Part shown: one piece after another, positions 1 to 7,060 of the stretch
How positions within the stretch are numbered: the first letter of the stretch is position 1
How the letters are laid out: every line of letters begins with the position of its first letter
DNA from: Aeromicrobium piscarium
GTDB taxonomy: Bacteria > Actinomycetota > Actinomycetes > Propionibacteriales > Nocardioidaceae
Assembly (NCBI RefSeq): GCF_007421815.1
Contig: NZ_VLNT01000004.1
Location: 62,001 to 126,000 of the forward strand
DNA: 64,000 nucleotides
Direction: 5' to 3'
The notes under the pieces: model-generated
Seen by the model: only the letters and a program-made list of their open reading frames with translations
Databases searched by the model: none
What the model was told of the DNA's origin: nothing
Translations under genes and position numbers: made by a program

Positions 1-41
1 TCGGCCAGTGGCTGGAGCCAACCGGGCAGGGTCGTGGTCAT
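1..41 (-). CDS. N-terminus of a truncated gene downstream of nth
   Basis: An ATG at 41–39 overlaps the nth stop codon (ATGA) and opens a frame reading [13 protein letters not shown] before the window edge. In mycobacteria the genes after nth are a thioredoxin-like protein and a NUDIX CoA pyrophosphatase; the opening with PGWLQPL resembles the start of the latter as I remember it. Only 13 residues are visible, so the product is a guess, but the translational coupling to nth supports a real gene. Confidence 0.4.
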   Translation of the reverse strand, partial: MTTTLPGWLQPLA

Positions 42-760
42 GCGCGTCCTTGGGTCGTCACGAGCTTCTCGGCCTCGACCGGGTCGGTCGGTCCGAGGCC
101 GTACGAGGGGCACCAGCGCGACACGGGGCAGGCGCCGCAGGCGGGGGTGCGCGCATGGCACCGGCGCCGTCCGTGCCAGATCAGCCGCTGGCACATGTCG
201 GTCCAGTCGCGGCGGGGGAACAGGGCGCCGAGGGCGTGTTCGGCCTTGACCGGCTGCCGCGCGGTGGCCTCGTCCAGCCAGCCCAGCCGATGGGTCAGGC
301 GCGCCACGTGCGTGTCGACGGTGATCCCGGGGATGCCGAAGGCATTGCCCAGCACGACATTGGCCGTCTTGCGACCGACACCCGGCAACGTGACGAGGTC
401 GTCGAGACGCGGGGGCACCTCGCCGTCGAACCGCTCGACGAGCGCCGCTGCGAGACCGAGCAGGCTGTCGGTCTTCGCCCGGAAGAACCCGGTGGGACGG
501 ATGATCTCCTCGAGCTCCGTGCGGTCGGCTGCGGCGAGCGCTGCGGCGTCCGGGCAGGCGGCGAAGAGCGCCGGGCTGACCGCGTTGACGCGGCGGTCGG
601 TGGTCTGTGCCGACAGCACCGTGACCACCAGCAGCTCGAAGGGCGAGGAGAAGTCGAGCTCCGGGCGGGCATCGGGATAGGTCTCGGCGAGGACCCGATC
701 GACTTTGCGGGCGCGGCGCACCAGCGCGGTGTCGCGGCGGCCCGTGTCGGTCGTGGTCAC
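38..760 (-). CDS. nth: Endonuclease III (DNA glycosylase/AP lyase)
   Basis: Base-excision repair enzyme that removes oxidised pyrimidines and nicks the abasic site. The helix-hairpin-helix [14 protein letters not shown] carries the catalytic lysine, TVDTHVARL the catalytic aspartate, and the C-terminal cysteines (C-x6-C-x2-C-x5-C, in [17 protein letters not shown]) bind the [4Fe-4S] cluster. A longer frame runs to 913, but similarity starts only near the GTG at 760, which gives 240 residues, the usual family size. The Shine-Dalgarno site before it is weak. It is divergent from crp, as in M. tuberculosis, and its stop overlaps the start of the next gene. Confidence 0.95.
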   Translation of the reverse strand: MTTTDTGRRDTALVRRARKVDRVLAETYPDARPELDFSSPFELLVVTVLSAQTTDRRVNAVSPALFAACPDAAALAAADRTELEEIIRPTGFFRAKTDSLLGLAAALVERFDGEVPPRLDDLVTLPGVGRKTANVVLGNAFGIPGITVDTHVARLTHRLGWLDEATARQPVKAEHALGALFPRRDWTDMCQRLIWHGRRRCHARTPACGACPVSRWCPSYGLGPTDPVEAEKLVTTQGRA

Positions 761-885
761 ACCGATAGCGTAGAGGTTCCGCGAAGAGGCAGCGCCCCCG
801 AGACGAGGACCCGTGAGGATCGGCGTGGCTGTTATCCCCTGCAACCCCTGTACTGCGGGCGTTGCGTCCCCCGTCATGTGGTGGA

Positions 886-904
886 GTGTGAAAAACTGTG
901 ACAC
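886..904. promoter_or_regulatory. Possible Crp autoregulatory site
   Basis: The nth/crp divergent gap contains TGTGAAAAACTGTGACAC, in which the Crp half-site TGTGA occurs twice in direct orientation ten bases apart, inside an outer GTGT/ACAC inverted repeat. It is not a consensus TGTGA-N6-TCACA palindrome. Many Crp/GlxR genes in this order are autoregulated, so a weak site about 40 bases before the crp start is plausible but unproven. Confidence 0.25.
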
Positions 905-939
905 GGACCCCACTGGGCCGTGACCGAGAAGGAAGAACC

Positions 940-1617
940 GTGACCGACGACGTACTGCGCCAAGCGCCCCTGTTCAACGGACTCGACGATGCCGCGTCGA
1001 GCGCCTTGGAGTCCTCGATGGAGTCGCTGTCGCTGAGGCGCGGCGAGATCCTCTTCAATGAGGGCGATGACGGCGACAAGCTGTACGTCGTCGTCGATGG
1101 CAAGCTCAAGCTCGGGCGCACCTCGCCCGATGGCCGCGAGAACCTGCTCGCGATCCTCGGCCCGGGTCAGATGTTCGGCGAGCTCTCCTTCTTCGACCCC
1201 GGTCCGCGTTCGGCGACTGCCACCGCGGTCACGGATGTCGAGCTGCGCAGCCTCGGTCACGATGCTCTCGGTCCGGTGCTCAACGATCACGCGGATGTCG
1301 CCAAGGCGCTGCTCCACCAGCTCGCCGGACGCCTGCGCCGCACCAACGAGGTCGTCGGCGACCTGGTCTTCTCCGATGTCCCGGGCCGCGTCTCGAAGGC
1401 CCTGCTCGACCTGGCCGACCGCTTCGGTCGCGAGGACGAGGACGGCATCCACGTCAACCACGACCTCACGCAGGAGGAGCTCGCCCAGCTCGTCGGCGCC
1501 TCCCGCGAGACGGTCAACAAGGCCCTCGCCGACTTCGCCTCCCGCGGCTGGGTGCGCCTCGAGCCGCGCAGCGTCGTCATCCTCGATCTCGAGCGCCTCC
1601 AGAAGCGCGCCCGCTGA
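940..1617 (+). CDS. crp: Crp/GlxR-family global transcription regulator
   Basis: cAMP-receptor-type regulator, cytoplasmic dimer, 225 residues, the length of mycobacterial Crp (Rv3676) and corynebacterial GlxR. The N-terminal cyclic-nucleotide domain has the phosphate-binding cassette [16 protein letters not shown]. The C-terminal winged helix has the near-invariant stretch [20 protein letters not shown]. The GTG at 940 was chosen because AAGGAAG lies just upstream (929–935); an ATG-like extension to 898 adds only non-conserved residues. It is convergent with the metallo-hydrolase gene, and a large inverted-repeat array fills the gap after its stop. Confidence 0.96.
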   Translation: MTDDVLRQAPLFNGLDDAASSALESSMESLSLRRGEILFNEGDDGDKLYVVVDGKLKLGRTSPDGRENLLAILGPGQMFGELSFFDPGPRSATATAVTDVELRSLGHDALGPVLNDHADVAKALLHQLAGRLRRTNEVVGDLVFSDVPGRVSKALLDLADRFGREDEDGIHVNHDLTQEELAQLVGASRETVNKALADFASRGWVRLEPRSVVILDLERLQKRAR

Positions 1618-1633
1618 TCCTGCCCCCAAGGGA

Positions 1634-1746
1634 GCGGTGACGTACGCACCCCTCAACCTCGCGAGCGGTGACGTACGAACCTCTCAATAGCGCTGACACG
1701 TGCGCAGCCCACCGCCCAGGGCGCTGAGGGGTGCGTACGTCACCGC
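1634..1746. repeat. Intergenic inverted-repeat array, type A (four units)
   Basis: Between convergent crp and the metallo-hydrolase gene. Forward units at 1634–1655 and 1665–1686 begin GCGGTGACGTACG; reverse units lie at about 1694–1715 (degenerate) and 1725–1746. The outermost pair, 1634–1655 against 1725–1746, is a perfect 22-base inverted repeat, so the array can fold into nested hairpins. It probably ends transcription from both sides. The same unit recurs at 4221–4302 and 14834–14883. Confidence 0.8.
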
Positions 1747-1773
1747 CCCAGGGATGGCCCAGGGCAGAGCAGG

Positions 1774-2526
1774 TCAGTCGCGCAGGTAGGCGAGCTGAGC
1801 CTCGACGCTGCGTTCGGCGGCGGGCCACAGCACGGGGTCCACGTCGGCGTAGACCCGCTCCACGACCTCGCGCGCCGTGGTGTCACCCTCGTCGAGCGCC
1901 GCACGTACCTGGTCGAGCCGCTCCTGGCGATGCACGATGTAGAAGTCCAGCACCGCGGCGGGATCCTCGATGACCGCACCGTGCCCAGGCAGGATCCGCC
2001 GGACCAGCCCCTCCTCGGTCATCTCGCGCAGGCGGGCGAGAGAGTCGAGGTACGGGCCGAGCGCGCCGTCGGGCCACGCCACCACGGTGGTGCCTCGCCC
2101 GAGGATCGTGTCGCCGCTGAGCAGCGAGCCTTCCGCGGGGAGCGCGAGGCACAGCGAGTCCGTCGTATGGCCGGGAGTCGCGACGGCCTCGATGCGCAGC
2201 CCGTCGACCTCGATGACCTCCATGTCGGTGATCGGCTCGGCATCGGAGCAGAACTGCTCGCCGATCGCGCGCGCCGGTGCACCCGTCAGCTCCCGCATCC
2301 GGTCGAAGGCCTCGGTGTGATCCCCGTGATGATGCGTGTAGAGCACCAGCCCGACCTCACCGGCTGCCTCCAGCACCGCCGCCAGATGCTGCTCATCGGC
2401 CGGACCCGGGTCGACGACGACCGAACGCTCCGCACCGGGCTCGCGCAGGATCCACGTATTGGTGCCGTCCAGGGTCATGATGCCCGGATTGTCGGCTCGC
2501 ACGACCGAGGCCCGCGCGGTCACCAT
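1774..2526 (-). CDS. Metallo-beta-lactamase-fold hydrolase (Rv3677c-like)
   Basis: Binuclear-metal hydrolase of about 250 residues with the signature THHHGDH, a second metal histidine in the ATPGHT segment, the bridging aspartate in LLSGDTILG and a late LPGHGAVI histidine. It corresponds to Rv3677c of the conserved nth–crp–ponA2 neighbourhood; the fold resembles glyoxalase II and LACTB2-type hydrolases, but the substrate is unknown. The start is uncertain: the ATG at 2526 or the adjoining GTG at 2523. Longer starts run into the 80-base repeat and add residues encoded by repeat sequence. Convergent with crp. Confidence 0.88.
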   Translation of the reverse strand: MVTARASVVRADNPGIMTLDGTNTWILREPGAERSVVVDPGPADEQHLAAVLEAAGEVGLVLYTHHHGDHTEAFDRMRELTGAPARAIGEQFCSDAEPITDMEVIEVDGLRIEAVATPGHTTDSLCLALPAEGSLLSGDTILGRGTTVVAWPDGALGPYLDSLARLREMTEEGLVRRILPGHGAVIEDPAAVLDFYIVHRQERLDQVRAALDEGDTTAREVVERVYADVDPVLWPAAERSVEAQLAYLRD

Positions 2527-2709
2527 CGTTCGCTCACTCCGCTCACTCATGCCGCCACCTGCCAGAAAGAACAACGATAGGCAGGCCCCGGCATGAGAAA
2601 CCCCATCGTTCGCTCGCTCCGCTCACTCATGCCGCCACCTGCCAGAAAGAACAACGATAGGCAGGCCCCGGCATGAGAAACCCCATCGTTCGCTCGCTCC
2701 GCTCACTCA
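2524..2709. repeat. 80-bp tandem repeat, 2.3 copies, hairpin-forming
   Basis: Units begin at 2524, 2604 and 2684 (partial, to 2709) and differ at almost no positions (one A/G difference in the CGCTC[A/G]CTCC stretch). Each full unit contains arms CATGCCG...CCTGCC and GGCAGG...CGGCATG around a loop of about 16 bases, so each copy can form its own stem-loop. The first copy touches the start codon of the metallo-hydrolase gene and the last covers the stop codon of the Nudix gene. This resembles a REP-type element that expanded in tandem. Confidence 0.9.
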
Positions 2710-3519
2710 CAGGTGCTCCTGACTGTCGGTCTGCAAGTACAGCTCCCCGTCGACCTCGACGATACGCGGCTCGATCGGCGTGACCATCCGCTTCGTGGAC
2801 GCGGTGAGGATCTCATCGGCGCGGTGCTCCGCGAGCTCGCGGCAGGTGGTCACGGTCGGCGGCATCATCGCCGCGCCACCCGCGTCGACGCGTTCGAGCA
2901 CCCGCGTCAGCGGCGCCCACAGGGAGCGGTCGGCCTCCCGGCTGACGCTGTCGATCCGCTGGCCCTCGGGCAGCGCCGCCACGAAGAAACGGGTGTCGTA
3001 ACGACGCGACTCGAAGGCGGGGGTGATCCAGTGTGCCCAGACTCCCAGCAGATCGGCCCGCAGCACGAGGCGGTCGCGCCGCAGGAACTCCGCGAAGCCG
3101 AGCCGGTGCTCCTCCAGGTCCTCGCGGGCCCGGGTCATCTCCGGGATCGTCGTGTCCCCGAACACCGTGTCGGCATCGGGGCCCGCCAGCAGGACACCGG
3201 TCTCCTCGAAGGTCTCGCGCACGGCCGCGACCACGAGCGCATGGGCCAGATCCCGCGCGCAGCCGAGCCGCTCGCCGAACTCCTCGGGCGTGGGTCCCAC
3301 CCAGTCGACCGACCCGAAGTCATCGTCGTGGACACCGCCGCCGGGGAACACGTACATGCCCGCCGCGAAGGCCATCGACGACTGGCGCCGCATGAGGAAG
3401 GCCTCGATCCCCTCCGCTCCGTCGCGCACCACGGCGATCGTGGCAGCATCCTTCGCCGGGACGGGCGATGCCGCCCTTGCGACGTGCTCGCGCAGACGCT
3501 CCGGCAGCGGGATCAGCAT
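2707..3519 (-). CDS. Nudix hydrolase
   Basis: 270-residue Nudix protein. The fold is shown by RRQSSMAFAAGMYVFPGG, followed after an insertion by AAVRETFEETGVLL, which carries the REXXEE metal-binding core of the Nudix box. The spacing between the glycine-rich strand and the REXXEE helix is longer than in MutT-type enzymes, as in NUDT19-like CoA diphosphatases; the substrate is not known. Its ATG overlaps the stop of the upstream RidA gene (ATGA at 3516–3519), so the two are translationally coupled. The tandem repeat runs over its stop codon. Confidence 0.85.
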   Translation of the reverse strand: MLIPLPERLREHVARAASPVPAKDAATIAVVRDGAEGIEAFLMRRQSSMAFAAGMYVFPGGGVHDDDFGSVDWVGPTPEEFGERLGCARDLAHALVVAAVRETFEETGVLLAGPDADTVFGDTTIPEMTRAREDLEEHRLGFAEFLRRDRLVLRADLLGVWAHWITPAFESRRYDTRFFVAALPEGQRIDSVSREADRSLWAPLTRVLERVDAGGAAMMPPTVTTCRELAEHRADEILTASTKRMVTPIEPRIVEVDGELYLQTDSQEHL

Positions 3520-3977
3520 CAGCCCACCTCGACCACGATCTCGATCTCGACCGGGGAGCCCAGCGGCAGCGCCGCGACCCCGACGGCGCTGCGGACGTGG
3601 CGGCCGGCCTCGCCGAAGGCCTGGCCGATCAGCTCGCTGGCACCGTTGGCGACCTTCGGCTGATCGGTGAAAGCCGGGTCGCTCGCCACGAACACCACGA
3701 CCTTGACGACACGCACGACCTCATCGAGATCGACCTGCGATGCCACCGCGGCGATGGCGTTCAGCGCGCACTGACGGGCGGCCGAGGCGGCCTCGTCGAG
3801 TGAGACGCCCGCGCCGACCGTGCCCGTCACGGCGAGCTCGCCGTCCACGAAGGGCAGCTGGCCCGAGGTGTACACGTAGGCACCCGTGCGGAGCGCCGGG
3901 ACATAGTCGGCCACCGGCGCCGCGACGGCGGGCACCGTCAGGCCCAGCTCGGCCAGGCGCTGCTCAACCGCGGCCAC
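3519..3977 (-). CDS. RidA/YjgF-family protein (Rv3678c-like)
   Basis: 152-residue member of the RidA (YjgF/YER057c/UK114) family. RidA proper deaminates reactive enamines and imines formed by PLP enzymes. Recognisable are the YTSGQLPFVDG motif, the ARQCALNAIAAV helix and the C-terminal strand PVEIEIVVEVG. The canonical arginine of the RidA active site (in the R-S/A-x-V-x-V region) may correspond to HVRSAVGVAAL. Start GTG at 3977, one base after the stop of the DUF4177 gene. It lies in a compact four-gene minus operon with DUF4177, Nudix and metallo-hydrolase genes. Confidence 0.88.
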   Translation of the reverse strand: MAAVEQRLAELGLTVPAVAAPVADYVPALRTGAYVYTSGQLPFVDGELAVTGTVGAGVSLDEAASAARQCALNAIAAVASQVDLDEVVRVVKVVVFVASDPAFTDQPKVANGASELIGQAFGEAGRHVRSAVGVAALPLGSPVEIEIVVEVG

Positions 3978-3978
3978 G

Positions 3979-4134
3979 TCAGGCCACCGGGCGCTTGAAA
4001 TAGGCGACGAGGTTCTCAGGATTGGGTCCCGGCACGATCTGAACGAGCTCCCATCCGTCCTGGCCGAAATTGTCGAGGATCTGCTTCGTGGCGTGCACGA
4101 GCACCGGCGCGGTCAGGTATTCCCACTTGGTCAT
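3979..4134 (-). CDS. DUF4177-like small protein (Rv3678A position)
   Basis: A 51-residue protein reading MTKWEYLTAPVLVHATKQIL and ending NLVAYFKRPVA. The layout (WEYLTAPV, then FGQDGWELVQIVPG, then a final YFKRP strand) matches the DUF4177 family of short single-domain proteins. Start ATG at 4134. It is the first gene of the operon continuing into RidA (one-base gap), Nudix and metallo-hydrolase genes. The function is unknown; position and motif are conserved in mycobacteria. Confidence 0.85.
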   Translation of the reverse strand: MTKWEYLTAPVLVHATKQILDNFGQDGWELVQIVPGPNPENLVAYFKRPVA

Positions 4135-4220
4135 GTGCCGACTCTAGATGATCGAGACCTGGCGCGGCCCGCGGTTTCGGCGGCTGTCGTCGGACGGGAC
4201 GTGCGCGCGCCGGCAAGGGA

Positions 4221-4302
4221 GCGGTGGGTCACGCACCTCTCGGATGGGTGGAGACGTGCGTAACCCACCGCCCAAGCTGAGGAGAGGTGCGTAGGTCGCC
4301 GC
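4221..4302. repeat. Intergenic inverted-repeat array, type A (three units)
   Basis: In the divergent gap between the DUF4177 gene and the first ATPase gene. One forward unit at 4221–4241 (begins GCGGTGGGTCACGCACC) faces two reverse units at 4251–4271 and 4282–4302. The first and third units pair with few mismatches. Because the gap is divergent, this array cannot simply be a terminator for the flanking genes. Confidence 0.75.
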
Positions 4303-4364
4303 CAACCGAGGGGCGCCTACCGGTCCCGCAGCGGGACGACCTCAGAGCGCCTACGCTCGGGGAC

Positions 4365-5339
4365 GTGGCTCTCTCGACCCCTCTGCACATCGTGACCGGC
4401 AAGGGCGGCACCGGCAAGACCACCGTGGCGGCTGCCCTCGCGATCGCCCTGTCCTCCCAGGGAGGCCGAGTGCTCCTCTGCGAGGTCGAGGGACGGCAGC
4501 AGATCGCCCAGCTCTTCGATATCGCCCCGCTGCCCTATGAGGAGCGCCCGATCGCCGGCACCGGGAGAGGAGGAGGCGAGGTCTATGCGCTCGCGGTCGA
4601 CGCCGAGGCGGCCCTCCTGGAGTACCTCGCCATGTACTACCGCCTCGGCCGCGCGGGCAAGGCCCTCGATCGCTTCGGGGTCATCGACTTCGCGACCACC
4701 ATCGCGCCGGGCGTCCGCGACGTGCTACTGACCGGCAAGGTCTACGAGGCGGCTCGCCGACGGACCGACGGCCCCGACAGCGACTTCGTGTACGACGCGA
4801 TCGTCGTGGACGCGCCGCCGACCGGTCGGATCGCCCGCTTCCTGGGGGTGAACGACGATGTCGCCGGACTCGCGAAGGTCGGACCGGTCAAGAACCAAGC
4901 CACGTCGATCATGACGATGCTGCGTTCGGAGCAGACCCGGGTCCACCTGGTGACGGTGCTGGAGGAGATGCCCGTCCAGGAGACCGTCGACGGGATCGAG
5001 GAGCTCAGCGCCGCGTCCCTCCCCATCGGGCACATCGTCGTCAACATGGTGCGCCCGAGCCTGCTCAGCGAGGAGTCGGTCGAGGCGCTGGACTCCGCGG
5101 ACGTGGACGTCGACGAGGTGGCGGTCTCCCTGGCTCGCGTGAGCCTCCCCTCCGCGGCGGCACAGGACCTTCTCGACGAGGGCAGCGCGCACCTCGAGCG
5201 TCAACGACTGCAGGACGAGCAGGACTCCCTGCTGGCTGCGACCGGACGCGACATCGTGCACCTGCCGCGGCTCGCCGATGGCATCGACCTCGGTGCCCTC
5301 TACGATCTCGCCGACGACCTCGAGGAGATGACGCGATGA
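4365..5339 (+). CDS. Get3/ArsA-like ATPase, first of a pair (Rv3679-like)
   Basis: 324-residue deviant-Walker P-loop ATPase. The P-loop is TGKGGTGKTT, followed by LLCEVEGRQQIAQLFDI, the switch DAPPTGRIARFL and IAPGVRDVLLTGK, matching Rv3679 closely. In mycobacteria this protein and its partner form a Get3-like complex linked to cell-envelope stress; they are not arsenite pumps. The GTG at 4365 gives the family N-terminus (LHIVTGKGG); upstream codons overlap the repeat array. Its stop overlaps the start of the next gene by ATGA. Confidence 0.92.
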   Translation: MALSTPLHIVTGKGGTGKTTVAAALAIALSSQGGRVLLCEVEGRQQIAQLFDIAPLPYEERPIAGTGRGGGEVYALAVDAEAALLEYLAMYYRLGRAGKALDRFGVIDFATTIAPGVRDVLLTGKVYEAARRRTDGPDSDFVYDAIVVDAPPTGRIARFLGVNDDVAGLAKVGPVKNQATSIMTMLRSEQTRVHLVTVLEEMPVQETVDGIEELSAASLPIGHIVVNMVRPSLLSEESVEALDSADVDVDEVAVSLARVSLPSAAAQDLLDEGSAHLERQRLQDEQDSLLAATGRDIVHLPRLADGIDLGALYDLADDLEEMTR

Positions 5340-6523
5340 CCCGGCCCGCTCAGACCCGGCCGCGACCCGCCGCGCGCCGCGCACGACAGGCACGCCGCGG
5401 CACGGCACCCGCCCTCGACGTCGACCGGCTCATCGACGATGAGCGCACGCAGATCGTGGTCTGCTGCGGCTCAGGGGGCGTCGGCAAGACCACCTCGGCC
5501 GCCGCGATCGCGCTGCGCGCCGCCGAGCGCGGGCGCCGCGTCTGCGTGCTCACGATCGATCCCGCCCGCCGGCTCGCCCAGTCGATGGGACTGACCGAGC
5601 TGGACAACACGCCACGGCCCGTCGACGGCATCGACGCGAGCGCAGGCGGTTCCCTCGACGCGATGATGCTCGACATGAAGCGCACCTTCGACGACGTCGT
5701 CGAAGCCCACGCGTCGCCGGAGAAGGCGCAGCAGATCCTGCAGAATCCGTTCTACGTGGCGCTCTCGAGCTCCTTCGCCGGCACCCAGGAGTACATGGCG
5801 ATGGAGCGACTCGGACAGCTGCACGCCGAGGGGCGCTGGGATCTCATCGTCGTCGACACGCCGCCCTCGCGGTCCGCGCTGGACTTCCTCGACGCCCCGG
5901 AGCGGCTCTCGTCCATGCTGGACGGCCGCTTCATCCGGCTGATGCTCGCTCCGGCCAAGGGCCCGGCCCGATTCCTGACCGCGGGCTTCGGCGTCGTGAC
6001 GGCGGCGCTCAATAAGGTGATCGGCGCCCAGATCCTCACCGACATGCAGACCTTCATCGCCGCCTTCGACACGCTCTTCGGCGGCTTCCGTCAGCGCGCC
6101 GAGGCCACCTACGCCCTCTTGCAGGCCGAGGAGACCGCCTTTCTGGTGGTCGCGGTGCCCGATGACGCGCCCATGCGCGAGGCCGCGTACTTCGTGGAGC
6201 GGTTGGAGGCCGATGAGATGCCCTTGGCCGGGCTCGTCGTCAACCGCTGCCACGACGAACGGGCAGCGGGCATCACCGCCGCCGACGCCGAGTCGGCGTC
6301 GCCCCGGCTGGCCTCAGGCTCCGCGACCGACCGATTGACCTCGGATCTGCTGGCCGTGCACGCCGATCGTGTCCGGCTCGCGGCTCGCGAGGGCCGGGTA
6401 CGGCGTCGCTTCGCCGCCGCTCACGGCGATGTCGCCACGGCGATCGTTCCCGCCCTCTCCACCGATGTCCACGATCTCGACGGCCTACGGACGATCGCGG
6501 AGCACCTCACCGCGGCGCGCTGA
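5336..6523 (+). CDS. Get3/ArsA-like ATPase, second of a pair (Rv3680-like)
   Basis: 395-residue partner of the preceding ATPase and translationally coupled to it. It has an arginine-rich N-terminal tail of about 30 residues, then CGSGGVGKTTSAAA as P-loop, LTIDPARRLAQSMGL after strand 2 and DTPPSRSALDFLDAPERL as switch II. The domain order and length agree with Rv3680. Like its partner it lacks the cysteine metalloid site of true ArsA, as far as can be read. The downstream whiB4 gene is convergent with only a 16-base gap. Confidence 0.92.
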   Translation: MTRPAQTRPRPAARRARQARRGTAPALDVDRLIDDERTQIVVCCGSGGVGKTTSAAAIALRAAERGRRVCVLTIDPARRLAQSMGLTELDNTPRPVDGIDASAGGSLDAMMLDMKRTFDDVVEAHASPEKAQQILQNPFYVALSSSFAGTQEYMAMERLGQLHAEGRWDLIVVDTPPSRSALDFLDAPERLSSMLDGRFIRLMLAPAKGPARFLTAGFGVVTAALNKVIGAQILTDMQTFIAAFDTLFGGFRQRAEATYALLQAEETAFLVVAVPDDAPMREAAYFVERLEADEMPLAGLVVNRCHDERAAGITAADAESASPRLASGSATDRLTSDLLAVHADRVRLAAREGRVRRRFAAAHGDVATAIVPALSTDVHDLDGLRTIAEHLTAAR

Positions 6524-6539
6524 GCGCCCGCCGGATCGG

Positions 6540-6836
6540 TCAGCGGGCCACTTGCCGGCTCGTGCCGCGCTCGCGCTCCGCAGCGGCGGGCTTCAGCACC
6601 TCGTGCCATCGGGTCACGTGGGGCTTGCGGCGCAGGAGGGCGCGGCGCTCCCGTTCGGTCATGCCGCCCCAGACGCCCCACTCGATCCGGTGATCGAGCG
6701 CCTCGGCAAGGCACTCGGCGGTGACCTCGCAGGTATTGCACAACTGCTTGGCGCGGTTCTGCTCCGCACCCTGGACGAAGAGATCGTCCGGACGACCGAG
6801 GCACGCGGCCTCCTGGGCCCACTGGGCATTCCACAT
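6540..6836 (-). CDS. whiB4: WhiB4-like iron-sulfur transcription regulator
   Basis: 98-residue Wbl protein. Four cysteines (12, 33, 36 and 42, in ACLG and LCNTCEVTAEC) bind a [4Fe-4S] cluster, the GVWGG turn follows, and the C-terminus is basic with MTERERRALLRRKPHVTRW. The position between the Get3-like ATPases and ponA2 is that of WhiB4 (Rv3681c), a redox-sensing regulator in M. tuberculosis. The ATG at 6836 is preceded by GGGAAGGG. It is divergent from ponA2 across 224 bases that must hold both promoters. Confidence 0.93.
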   Translation of the reverse strand: MWNAQWAQEAACLGRPDDLFVQGAEQNRAKQLCNTCEVTAECLAEALDHRIEWGVWGGMTERERRALLRRKPHVTRWHEVLKPAAAERERGTSRQVAR

Positions 6837-7060
6837 GGTCGAACCCTTCCCGAGAGATCGGTCACCAGCGACCGAAGTGATTCGTCCGGATCAGCCTAAG
6901 GGGAGAACGCTGTCCAGTTGAGATGCGGGGGGATGGTTCGTCATAGTCCGAATGGGCCATCTTCGATGTTCCATCGGCGGCGATCCGCTGCGAACACGGG
7001 AAGACGACCTGCCCGCCACGGTGCCGCCGACACATTGGCGACGTCGCTTATCCTCGATGC

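Noticed and set aside
2524-2709. CRISPR array
   Set aside because: The repeat is tandem without spacers, with 80-base units and no cas genes nearby. The 51-base repeat at 20165 fails on the same grounds.
4365-6523. Arsenical resistance pump ATPases
   Set aside because: The pair matches Rv3679/Rv3680 Get3-like proteins; no arsenite permease or ArsR is nearby and metalloid cysteines are not evident.
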